Shown here piece by piece: positions 14,609 through 25,700 of a stretch of 64,000 nt of DNA. The first letter of the stretch is position 1. Each line of letters starts with the position of its first letter. This DNA is from Archegozetes longisetosus. Its lineage: Eukaryota > Arthropoda > Arachnida > Sarcoptiformes > Trhypochthoniidae. Location of the stretch: assembly GCA_018873245.2 (NCBI GenBank), contig JAEMBT020000005.1:13320001-13384000 (forward strand). The letters are read 5' to 3'. The notes beneath the pieces were generated by a model. That model ran no database searches. It saw nothing but the letters and a program-made list of their open reading frames with translations, and was not told where the DNA came from. A program made the translations under genes and the position numbers.

Positions 14609-17600
14609 TTATGCAGCATTACAAGTTGAGAACTGTACTGAATTTCCATCAGGTATTCCTTCAACAGGATTTTGACAAAGTGTCGATGAATAATAATCGC
14701 GAACACTAATCAAAAGAAAATTTTAAATTTAAAAAGATATGTCCCCAATATAATCAGTTCTAAATTGTTGGTCACATTCATGTTTAATAAAAATTAATAT
14801 TAGGTAACACTGATCAAATCAGATCTAACCTATACTTTTATGTAGTAATATTAGAAAACTCATCAGATTAAATGAAAGAACAAAAGGCTCTTAGACAAAG
14901 ACAACTCAATTCTAATTCATATACCTTTTGTCTATATTACTCATGTAATTGAATTTGATTTGAGAGATTTCAATTTTAGGTCTTGTTAATAGATTTCCTA
15001 AATCTATTAAACTGGAAGTCCATTTTACATTTACGCTCTCAATACGACCCAAGTTTTCGGGACTTGTCAATAGATAATAATATTGTTGTCCAGGCTTGAA
15101 ATTACGATAGAGTGATAAAGAGAATGTATTTTGTCCATCCGATGAAATAATTATATTACCGAGTGATTCTTTACTGGTCTCTGATATGTAAACCTAATAA
15201 TCGATAGAAATAAATAACTGTCCAGGACTCATGAATTTAGTAAAAAATTTGACTTATTAATCTTTGAATTAATAATTCAATAAGAAATTGTATAAATGGA
15301 CCTATTATTAAGATTCTAACCCAACCTAAACTCGAATTAAAATAATATCAAGAACTTAGAGATTAGCAGACTTATAACTAAAAAGGTTCATAAATTTAAA
15401 GAGGTTTACCACAACTTGATAGTGAAACAGACAAAGAGACTGAAGGTTATCATTAGTTTTGATATACAACTGGTTCGGTTGTGTCTGATTAACCCTGAAG
15501 TTGTTTGAATTTTCCCAGAATGTGAAATTGAATTCCCATGGTTTACATTTTTCTCCATCAGATCCACAATCTGCACATTGTCCATCACAAAACTTCTGAT
15601 AGTTATCACATTCATATGCGATGAATTGGCACATATTGTTAGGAATATTTATAGGATAATCACGTGATTTTTGATGATAGCAGAAAATAACAGCTAATAA
15701 ATTTATTGATAAACATTTAGTTATTGAGACTTTAAGTATTAGGTATGTTTTTCATTAGAGTTTATTATCAAACCTTCTGTTGAATTAATCGCAGTAAAAT
15801 TTGATAAAGCAATATTTCGATTGCAAACTGGTTGTATTGAACCGCCATTCGCATAGAAGTCATAGTGTCCCAAATTGGCCGTTGAACCAAACGCTAAACA
15901 ATTTGGTGCAATGAAAAAACTTCTTGTGTAATTTTAGGTTTCATAAAATTTTAATCATAGATTATAATTTAAATGATAATCAAAATTAGTATAAACAGTT
16001 AAGTATTGTGTTAAAGCAACATGTATCGAGCGTTTAGTAGTATATCGGAATGGGTTTTGGTATTAGAAGATTATGCGGTGGAAAATGAACACTCCTCTAC
16101 ATGCGCCATACCCCTGAATAGACTTAGTTAAATTGATCTAATATACTGCAGTACTGATAGTTGAAGTGATAATCTGATACAGTACAATCGGTACAAGCGT
16201 TCACTGTTTTATCCACACACACTCCGAATGCCGACACTCATTTAAATATTCATTACATTGACTTCGAGACCATCCAGTTTGGAAAATCCTGAGGGAGGGT
16301 TAGTTTACACAAAATCTAGAAATTTGAGGGGTAGGTCAAAACTGACCAGATTTAAGTGAGAATCTTTCTCAAGTTTTGAATTTAAAAACATTTGCTCAAG
16401 TTCCCAGAAGATTTTCCTTAGATCTGTGAGCTAACCCAAAACTGTGACCGAAATTTCAGGTTCTGCTCACTTTTTCCTATAAAATGCATCATCTACTGTT
16501 AAGCAAATTCATCAAAAATTTAAAAGCTATGTGACTAAGTTTGTAAAATTTTGTTTTAGGCCAGAAATTCGAGAAGGTATCTGATTTTCCTAATATCTCC
16601 AGAGGGTATAAATACTACCTCAACTTCCCTTTGTTCGAAATTGAGACTATTAATGTGCAAATATCTTCTTGCTTTTTTGCTTCTATCTATTTGCTTATTT
16701 GCATTTATCTTCTATCGTTTTGCCTTCAGACGTTAAATTACTTAATTATTTCAAATTTTATCTTATATTTATTTATTAAAAACTATATTATATATTGAAA
16801 TATTTCAAACCTCCAGCATTCGTATGCAGTACATTAACCAATTCAGCATCAGTTTTATCTAATCTGGTGTTTGAATCATTCATCATAAATGCCGGTCCAG
16901 CCGGATCTAAGCCTGAAATTTGACCAAGTTTTGGATTTTGGAGTTTTGCTCCTGCAAAACCGACAAGTTGTCCACCCAGGCTATGACCAATTAAATGAAA
17001 GTCTTTTGGTGAGACTTTGGTCACATTACACAATCGATTAATGAAAAATGCAGTTCGAGCACCAACAGGTCTAGTATTAGCAGCAGATTGAAAATAGTTG
17101 AGTAAACCGGCACCACTCGACCAGTCCAAAATTATCACATTATAATTACAAGATTGGTTTTGATTGAGAATATAATTTTTCATTGTCTAACAAAAATGAG
17201 AAAGTTCTTAATTAAGATAAGCTTTAGTTCCGAATCCTTCACAGTATTGTTGTAAATCAGGTTTATACTTCAGTTACGTTTAGATTTAGTTATTCTATTA
17301 ACGGTAGACCTAACTCGAACTTATGAATTAGTGAGCATAATTTACGACTATATTTTAGTACAATCAGAGCTAAAGCATTAAGATGATGAATAATATAGAA
17401 AATCTTCATTATAAAGTAGATTAGAGAATCCGAAAATTCAATTAAAATGTAGTTCAATTTAACGGAACTTCGTTTCACAGAGGTTCATTATAACGAACTT
17501 TCTTTATATTTATTAATGTTTACCTTCAGCCATTCACTGTTGTCATAAGACTCTATCCAGCCATGAACTATTATTTTTGTTTTTAAATCTGGATTGAAAG

Positions 17601-18441
17601 TTGAGTTTAGGATAGACTGATTATCAGGATTATAACTAAATTTGATGGGAGTATCTCTGTTTGTTTGATTGCATGTGAATAGAAGGAAAGTCATATTAAG
17701 ATATTGTTCGCTGTAAGGAAGAAGTCCTATTTCATTGTTGAGAGCATCAACTAGTTTTAGTACTCGAAAACAGTCCGAACCATTGAAACATTGAGTTAGA
17801 TTGGCTATTTTCAGAAAAATTTAAACAATTTTTGTTATATGTATTAGAATCTATAAGTTATATTATTTATCAATTTTTCATAAAGAATTGACTCTCAAAA
17901 TTATGTTTTTGGTATGGAATGGGATTCTATTTTTTCAAATGTTTCTCATTTCAGTATAAGTTAATAACTGTGAAATCAGATCCAACATAAACTTGAACTT
18001 ATAATTTAGATTTCAAATCATTTTTATTAAATACTATTCTCCAAAAAAAACAAAAGTTATTTTGATAGAGAGAATATCACTATAGCAGTGGGATTCGAAC
18101 TAAACTCGTAACTTATTTTCGATAAAATCATTTAAAAAAGCGTCTGACATTTATTACTAAACCTAATGTGTAATTGAAATGTTTTGCATACAGATATGTT
18201 CTTAAATACCTGAATCGAACCCTTAAAAACATTTTTTATGTAATTAGTTTAAGAAACTTACTTTCTATTATTGAGTAGCCACCCAATGGATCATATATAT
18301 CAGTATTAGGAATATTCTGTTGAATAACGTTATAATTATTCATAAAAATGATTTAAATTTAATTAGTTTATCATTACTCACAATTAAACCATTGATAGAA
18401 TAAGAAAATAAAGAAAATATGGTAAAGATAACTGATAACAT
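14609..18441 (-). CDS. lipase A: pancreatic-lipase-like protein with PLAT domain
   Basis: Eight inferred exons: 18382-18441, 18262-18316, 17524-17804, 16811-17186, 15774-15893, 15410-15693, 14925-15193, 14609-14705; all GT-AG and phase-consistent, 513 residues. Exon 1 is a signal peptide starting MLSVIFTIFSLFS. The alpha/beta-hydrolase domain contains HGW, the nucleophile motif GHSLGG (Ser about 201), GLDPAGP (Asp about 226) and, after a lid bounded by two Cys, CYH with the presumed catalytic His about 304. Exon 7 (about residues 393-481) is a PLAT beta-sandwich, including PGQQYYYLLTSPENLGRI. The last exon has two Cys and ends CNAA. In this family such enzymes hydrolyse triacylglycerols or phospholipids extracellularly; substrate here is inferred. 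It heads a same-strand cluster of four paralogues and is almost identical to lipase B at both ends. Confidence 0.9.
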
Positions 18442-19393
18442 TTTTGATTTATGAACTTTTAGCTTTAAAACTACGAAATTTACTCTATTTTATTATGAAT
18501 AAACTGGTACAATTATTATTTTAAACTTAATTTTTAAATACAGATTTCAACATTATTAAATTGAGCTGTAGATCTCATTTAACCAAAACCAGATTCTACT
18601 CAAGTTTTGTACTATAGATAGTTTTATAATCAAATTTGAGCTTGAAATCCAAATTTTATCTTTGTTAGGCATGTCACTTGATTGATAGAATACTTACAGA
18701 CTCTATAGATACTGTACATGCATATAGAAGTAAAGTATGATTTTGAAAATTGTTTGTCGAGAAAATTAAGAGATATAAAGCTTTCAAGGATTAAAGTTAC
18801 TCTTCAACAGAGTGAAAAATAGTTTGATAAAACTTATCTTAAATAAATCACCACTATAATGTATCAATTACTTTTTATTTATGCTTATCATTAAGTTTTC
18901 AATGAAATAATTCATAAAAGTATCTAAAATATTGAGTGATTACGACTTGATGAATTAATGTCATTTTTTACCATTTATCTAACAAGTTATTAACGGTTAT
19001 ATTCTCAGATAATTTTATGACTTACTTCTGTGAAAATGTAATTTTCATAATTAATTAAATAGAGATTGTTACATTGTGTGGATTTGTAATAAATTAATTA
19101 TTGATACATATATTGATATCTGAATGTTTTAAGACTTTAATATGAATATGTTGAGTAGATATCAATTTTAGGACTTTTTAAATGAGTTTTCCATTTTTTC
19201 ATAAAAGTATTGAAACTTTATTTTCTTAAATTACATTTCGTATTCGATAAAGAAATTAATATTATTTCAAATCTGTCAATGTCACCAATTTATCATCATG
19301 TGTTTATGAATCTAAGTGAACTCATGTTTTATTTTTATATATCTTTCTCAGATCGTGAGATCTATTTCGTAATCAGAGCTTATATTCAAAACT

Positions 19394-19781
19394 AATGTAT
19401 ATGTAGTCATTTAGTCAAAAAAATGAGTGAAAATTGACGCTCAACAAGACCTTATGATACATAGACTATGTAAAATACAATATACGGAATGCGATATAAA
19501 AGTTGGTAAAAAGTTTTTATCCTTGAAAGTTTAATAAGTATACATAGGTAAACTTCATTATTGCCAAGCTATAGTATTTGTTCTTAAATCAAAAATTTGT
19601 TATATTATAAAAAATTGTTCACCACGTTATAGGCAACAGTAAAATATTTCTACATCCAAGCATCATATCGTTAAAAGATCTCACATTAAATTTTCAAAAG
19701 ATCAACGCCACTATTCTTTAATAGTCTTTTAATTTGTTTAATATGTTTTATATCAAATTAAGTATAACCAAAATTATTTAA
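19394..19781. other. intergenic; edge of a repeated block
   Basis: No gene. The segment 19.41-19.47 kb (CTCAACAAGA...) resembles 53.89-53.94 kb upstream of lipase D, as part of a larger repeated block. An open frame at 19210-19395, also found intact at 31972-32187, lies in the duplicated upstream region but has no recognisable domain or start context. Confidence 0.4.
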
Positions 19782-20207
19782 CCCTTCACCACAACTTAGT
19801 TTCCAAAAACTTATAATTAATTGATAATTGTTCATCTTTTATATCAGCTCTAAGTGAGTGCTGATGCATTTCGAATCAAATTTAACCCATGTTTTCCAAG
19901 TTTTAATTTACTCATTAATTTCTGTTTATTATCTGCTACGGCGTCATCAGTGGTTCATCACTTCTCGTACTGCTGGTGACGACATCACAGCACTGCGATG
20001 TTAAGGCAAATTCCTGTCCTTAGAAGGACGTGTTGCCAAAAGTTTTTAAAGTTATAAGTCTAAATTTATCAGGTCTTTTCTCATTCAAAGTCAAATATAT
20101 GACTGAGGAATGCCTAAATTCTCGAGAAGTTACGACATCTGGTTGATTTTAACAAGATTTTTAAAGTAAAACTTGAGAACATTTTACTTCATAGTTGTGG
20201 CGAAGGG
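19782..20207. mobile_element. piggyBac-like MITE
   Basis: A 426-bp element bounded by TTAA on both sides (19778-19781 and 20208-20211). The inverted ends read CCCTTCACCACAACT on the left and the complement of AGTTGTGGCGAAGGG on the right (one mismatch). A TTAA target duplication plus ends starting CCC is characteristic of piggyBac-type transposons. The interior has no transposase frame but includes a GC-richer stretch (19935-20035), so it is non-autonomous. Confidence 0.75.
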
Positions 20208-20318
20208 TTAAATGAAAATTTTAGGTTTAATATCACAATTAGAGCTAGTTCTAAAACAAATATGACTTCAAAATTTCGGACATTCACAGTTTTTAAACGT
20301 TCTCTATATACTGTGATT

Positions 20319-20960
20319 GGTAGCACGTCAATTCAGCGCAATCAATTCAGCGCACGACAATTCAGCGCCAACAATTCAGCGCTACAAAAATTCAGCGCCG
20401 CGACAATTCAGCGCTGCGATAATTCAGCGCATTTTGAAAATTGATTACTTTAAAGAAAAACAGAAACTGTAATTACAGAAACTCTAAATTAATAGGTGTT
20501 CACGGGACACTAATTTCAACCTATAAAAATGTTTACTTTCAACCAACAATTACAAGCAAACATAATTATAGGTGATAGAATCTTTATTTGTAATTCAGTT
20601 GATTTGAATTAAGGAGAAATATTTTTAAAATAATTATATTTAATAAGAATATGATTATAAATTATGGAATATTAGTAGTGAAAATCAAATATATTTATTC
20701 AGTAATCAAAACATGTATGTGTTATATTTTGTACATTTTTTGGTAAAAATTTATTTCTTGTGAACACCTAATAGTCTAGAAGTCTATGTTCTTCTTTAAA
20801 ATGAATTTATAATAAACGTGCACTGAATTTTTACGCGCTGAACTGTCGTAGCGCCGAATTGTCACAGCGCTGAATTGTCGCAGCGCTGAATTGTTGGCGC
20901 TGAGTTGTTGGCGCTGAGTTGTCGGCGCTGAATTGACTTGCGCTGAATTGACGTGGAACC
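20319..20960. mobile_element. foldback element with CAATTCAGCGC tandem repeats in its arms
   Basis: A 642-bp element with a perfect 8-bp target duplication CTGTGATT (20311-20318 and 20961-20968). The ends are GGTAGCACGTCAATTC and the complement of GAATTGACGTGGAACC. Each arm holds about seven copies of a short unit around AATTCAGCGC (left 20329-20432, right 20830-20955), in opposite orientation, separated by about 400 bp of AT-rich sequence. Long, repetitive inverted arms are typical of Foldback/Galileo-like elements, and an 8-bp duplication also fits hAT. There is no transposase; a short open frame at 20262-20444 only spans the left repeats. Confidence 0.85.
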
Positions 20961-21937
20961 CTGTGATTAGGTTGTATTAATTTTTAAGGATTTTAGACTT
21001 TATATAATATTAGACTGGAAGAATTAGTGTTAACTTAGATAAAATACTACTTTCAACAAATATTAAAGTCTGATTTGCAACTATTATCCTTTACTATTAA
21101 CTAATTTTAATAGTATTAATTCTAAATTTTTTGAAGTAAAAATTTTAAGTTCAAATGTACATCATAATTGATAAATCTTTTACATTATGTTGTTATAAAC
21201 AACCAGGTAAATGCTATAATTAAGACAAAATTAAGGTTTAAATACATTTAAAGTTTTTGCCAATTTCTATGTCGCATACCATATGTAATAAACATGTATA
21301 ATATAGTTTAATAGATATATTAATATTTTAACCATTATTTGACTTTCAGATTGATAGGCACAATATATACTTTGATCACACATTTTTTGTAAAATTTTAA
21401 TTTATCATAATTGAAGCTATTAAGTTTAGATCCACACAACCCAAAAACTCTAAGCTTGAAGCTGAACAGTTCAAAATACTGCTGTGTTGAGCTGCATTTA
21501 TCTTGTAAGTACTTACTATAAAATGATACACAGTTTTTGACAAAACTAACTGATCCGATTTTTTGGGGCTTTCAATTACTAAGAGTTGATGGATTTTGAT
21601 GAAATATTTTGTGAATGGACTACATATTGGAAAGAAAAGTATGGTGAGTGGGCGTTGAAATTGCTTCTAAAACAGATAAGTTTTTCAAGTAAATTCTATC
21701 AGAGAAATCCGATAATAATTTTCGAATTCTGATGAATGAAAACTAAACTAGATAAAATATGATTAGATGTGTGTATTTTTGTTTCACTCAAATATTGTTT
21801 GTATGAGAACTAAAAGCCTAGATACCTTAAAAATCCGATTTCTCAAAGTATCATAATTTTTTTACCTGAAGGAATAGAAATCATAATCTAGGCGTCAGAT
21901 TGTAGATAATTTAAATATTTATCAAAAATTTCTATAG
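20961..21937. repeat. diverged repeat block, similar to 54.0 kb
   Basis: No gene. From about 21280 to 21540, and again at 22115-22570, this sequence matches 53.95-54.61 kb upstream of lipase D (shared AACCCAAAAACTCTAAGCTT and AGTTCAAAATACTGCTG). A third, more diverged relative is at about 45.48-45.80 kb in lipase C intron 2. The copy here is split by unrelated sequence and a small palindrome at 21.54-22.11 kb. Confidence 0.6.
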
Positions 21938-22107
21938 AAAATCCATTTTCTATTCAATACACTAATATATGGTCTGACTGGTAATTCTGCATAATAGATC
22001 TCGCGATGTAATAATTTAACTCTCTTAAAAGTTTAAGTAGATCTATTATGCAGAATTACTAATCAGACCATATATTACTGTATGGATGAGTAGAGAATGG
22101 ATTTTCA
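21938..22107. mobile_element. short palindromic MITE
   Basis: A 170-bp imperfect palindrome. The arms share GAAAATCCATT at the outside and TAATATATGGTCTGA and AATTCTGCATAATAGATCT further in, with a 45-bp unpaired centre. It has no coding capacity. Whether the mobile unit is the whole palindrome or only 21963-22077 is not clear. Confidence 0.65.
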
Positions 22108-22723
22108 ATTACATAATAACATGTATACTAAATAACATAAATTTCAATAGAAAATTTAATAAAAAGATTTAAATATAATTGGTTGAAGCTTGAAAGGTTG
22201 CATAAAATATTTTAGAATCTATCGTGAATAATTATTCTATAAATTTTGCCAATCAAATTTTGAAGCACAACGCAGCTCAAACAAGCTTAAGCAGTTATAC
22301 TGTGATGTCATGAAACTTCTTGCAAGTATTAAATTAGAATTGAGTGTAGCTGAGACAACATATGTTTAAGTATAAAATTTTCCTATAAATGCGATAAATT
22401 AAAAGCTGTATGTTAAAGAACTTTTAGTTTCTTTTGTGGCTTTTATTATCGAGATATGACACTACTCGAAGCTATGCTATGCTATGCTTTTAATTAATTT
22501 TTTGCTAGAACTGAAATGTAACTTTATAATTATATCGCAAATTAAACAGTTTAAACAAATTAGACCTTAAATTGGAATAAGTGTTTTTCTTGAGTTTATT
22601 TATTATGTAAAGATTGTAACAGAATCATTCACATTCAATCTTTAAATAATTTTCACAGTTTAATAAAGGTTTGTTTTTAACACTTAACTGTTGAAAAGTT
22701 AAGCTGATTTTTGAACCAGAAGA

Positions 22724-25700
22724 TTATGCAGCATTACAAGTTGAGAACTGTACTGAATTTCCATCAGGTATTCCTTCAACAGGATTTTGACAAAGTGTCG
22801 ATGAATAATAATCGCGAACACTAATCAAAAGAAAATTTTAAATTTAAAAAGATATGTCCCCAATATAATCAGTTCTAATTTGTTGGTCACATTCATGTTT
22901 AATAAAAATTAATATTAGGTAACACTGATCAAATCAGATCTAACCTATACTTTTATGTAGTAATATTAGAAAACTCATCAGATCAAGTGAAAGAACAAAA
23001 GGCTCTTAGACAAAGACAACTCAATTCTAATTCATATACCTTTTGTCTATATTACTCATGTAATTGAATTTGATTTGAGAGATTTCAATTTTAGGTCTTG
23101 TTAATAGATTTCCTAAATCTATTAAACTGGAAGTCCATTTTACATTTACGCTCTCAATACGACTCAAGTTTTCGGGACTTGTCAATAGATAATAATATTG
23201 TTGTCCAGGCTTGAAATTACGATAGAGTGATAAAGAGAATGTGTTTTGTCCATCCGATGAAATAATTATATTACCGAGTGATTCTTTACTGGTCTCTGAT
23301 ATGTAAACCTAATAATCGATAGAAATAAATAACTGTCCAGGACTCATGAATTTAGTAAAAAATTTGACTTATTAATCTTTGAATTAATAATTCAATAAGA
23401 AATTGTATAAATGGACCTATTATTAAGATTCTAATCCAACCTAAACTCGAATCTAAAAAATATAAAGAGCTTAGAGATTGGTTGTCTTATAACTGAAAAA
23501 GGTTCAATAAATTTAAAGAGATTTACCACAACTTGATAGTGAAACAGACAAAGAGATTGAAGATTATCATTAGTTTTGATATACAACTGGTTCGGTTGCG
23601 TCTGATTAACCCTGAAGTTGTCTGAATTTTCCCAGAAAGTGAAATTGAATTCCCATGGTTTGCATTTTTCTCCATCAGATCCACAATCTGCACATTGTCC
23701 ACCAATAAACTTCTGATAATTATCACATTCATATGCGATGAATTGGCACATATTGTTAGGAATTACTATGGGATAATTATATGCAGATATATGATTGCAG
23801 GAGATAGCATCTAATAAATTTATTGATAAACATTTAGTTATTGAGACTTTATGTATTCGATATGTTTTTAATTAGAGTTTATTATCAAACCTTTTGCTGA
23901 ATTAATCGTAGTAAAATTTGATAAAGTAATATTTTGATTACAAACTGGTTGTATTGAACCGCCATTCGCATAGAAGTCATAGTGTCCCAAATTGGCCGTT
24001 GAACCAAACTCTAAACAATTTGGTGCAACGAAAAAACTTCTTGTGTAATTTTAGGTTTCATAAAATTTTAATCATAGATTATAATTTAAACGACAATTAA
24101 AATTACTATAAGCAGTTAAGTATTGTATTAAAGCAACATGTACTGAGCGTTTAGTAATGTATCGGGAATGGGTTTCAATATAAAAAGATTATGCGGTGGA
24201 AAATGAACACTCCTTTGCTTGCGACATACTCCTGAATAAGCTTAGTTAACTTGAAGTTAATGTACTGCAGTACTGATAGTTGAAGTGATAATCTGATACA
24301 GCACAACCGGTGCAATTGTTTACTGTTTTATCCACACACACTCCGAATGCCGACACTCATTTAAGTATTCATTTTATTGACTATGAGACCATCCAGTGTG
24401 GAAAAATTAACAGTTGAGGGAGGGTTAGCTTACACAAAATCTAGAAACTTGATGGATGGGTCAAAACTGATCAGATTTAAGTGGCAATCTTTCGTAAGTT
24501 TTGAATTTTAAAAAATTGCTCAAGTTCCCAGAAGACTTCCCCTAGATCTGTGAGTTAACCAAAAACTGTGACCGAAATTTCGGTTTTTGCTCATTTTTTC
24601 CAATAAGATCCTTCTGTTTTTAAGCAAATTCATCAAAACTCTAAAAGCTAAGTAGCTAAATTTTAGAAGTGTTTTGTTTGGGTTTTAGGTCAGAAGTTCC
24701 GGATGGTATCTGGTTTTCATGAGATCTCCACTTCTCTTTGTTCTACACTAATACTATCAATGCATAAATACTCTCACTCTTCTCTCGGATGTTGGATTGT
24801 TTAATTACTTCAAATTTAATCTTATATTTGTTAACTAAATAAAATATTATATAGTGTTTTAGATATTTCAAACCTCCAGCATTCGTATGCAATATATTAA
24901 CCAAATTAGCATCAGTTTTATTTAATCTGCTGTTTGTATCATTCCCCATAAATCCTGGTCCGGCTGGGTCTAAGCCTAGAATTTCACCAATTTTTGGATT
25001 TTGAACTAAAGCACCTGCAAAACCGACGAGATGTGCCCCCAGGCTATGACCAATTAATTGAAAATCTATTGATGAGGCATTGGTCGCATTACACAATAGA
25101 TTAATGAAAGATGCAGTTCGAGCACCAACAAGTCTAGTATTAGCAGCTGCTTGAAAATAGTTGAGTAAATCTGCACCACTCGACCAGTCCAAAATTATCA
25201 CATTATAATTACACGATTGGTTCAGAATATAATTTTTCATTGCCTAACAAAAATGAGAAAGTTCAAAACTAAGATAGGCTCAAGTTCCACATGCTTCACA
25301 GTTTTGTTGTGAATCAGATTCATGTTTCAGTTAAGTTTAGATTTAGTTATCGCAGTGACTCTTGGCGCTAAATAGCGTAAAAGAGCTGTAGAGTGTTCTC
25401 TAGGCGTTATATCTAAAAGTAACTTTAAAAAAATACTAAAACTATGTTAATTTATGAAGAAAATAATAAAGGAATTTTATTTATTTTTTGATAAATATTA
25501 AATCCCTTAGAAACAAAAAGGATTATCGGGTGAATCAGGGCTAATGGGTCTAAGGGAGTTTCCCACCCCATCCCCAAGTGTGGTGCATCATTGGATTCAG
25601 TTTGTCGAGCTGAACATCTTGATACCACACTTGACCACTTCCAATCCGAACCTGACCACTTCTGGCCAACTCCCGAAGAGGCCGACCCCACCAAGTGATA

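Larger units (their letters stand above)
14468..19393. repeat. segmental duplication unit 1 (contains lipase A)
   Basis: This 4.9-kb block is repeated in direct orientation at 22583-32152. The left edge lies just beyond the lipase polyadenylation signal; the right edge lies about 950 bp upstream of the lipase start codon, where the copies diverge after TTATATTCAAAACT. Similarity is very high at both ends (14.47-15.30 and about 17.59-19.39) and visibly lower in the core (15.30-17.59). The second copy is longer only because of a 4.7-kb transposon block in lipase intron 3. Confidence 0.9.

Noticed and set aside
18080-18110. GATTCGAAC-type tRNA T-arm signature (also near 30840)
   Set aside because: The flanking bases do not form a T stem and no box A, anticodon arm or acceptor stem is present; it lies in lipase intron 2 of both copies.
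19210-19395. Open frame duplicated at 31972-32187
   Set aside because: It is preserved only because the whole region is a recent duplication; composition is Phe/Ile-rich and no start context, domain or splice partner is seen.
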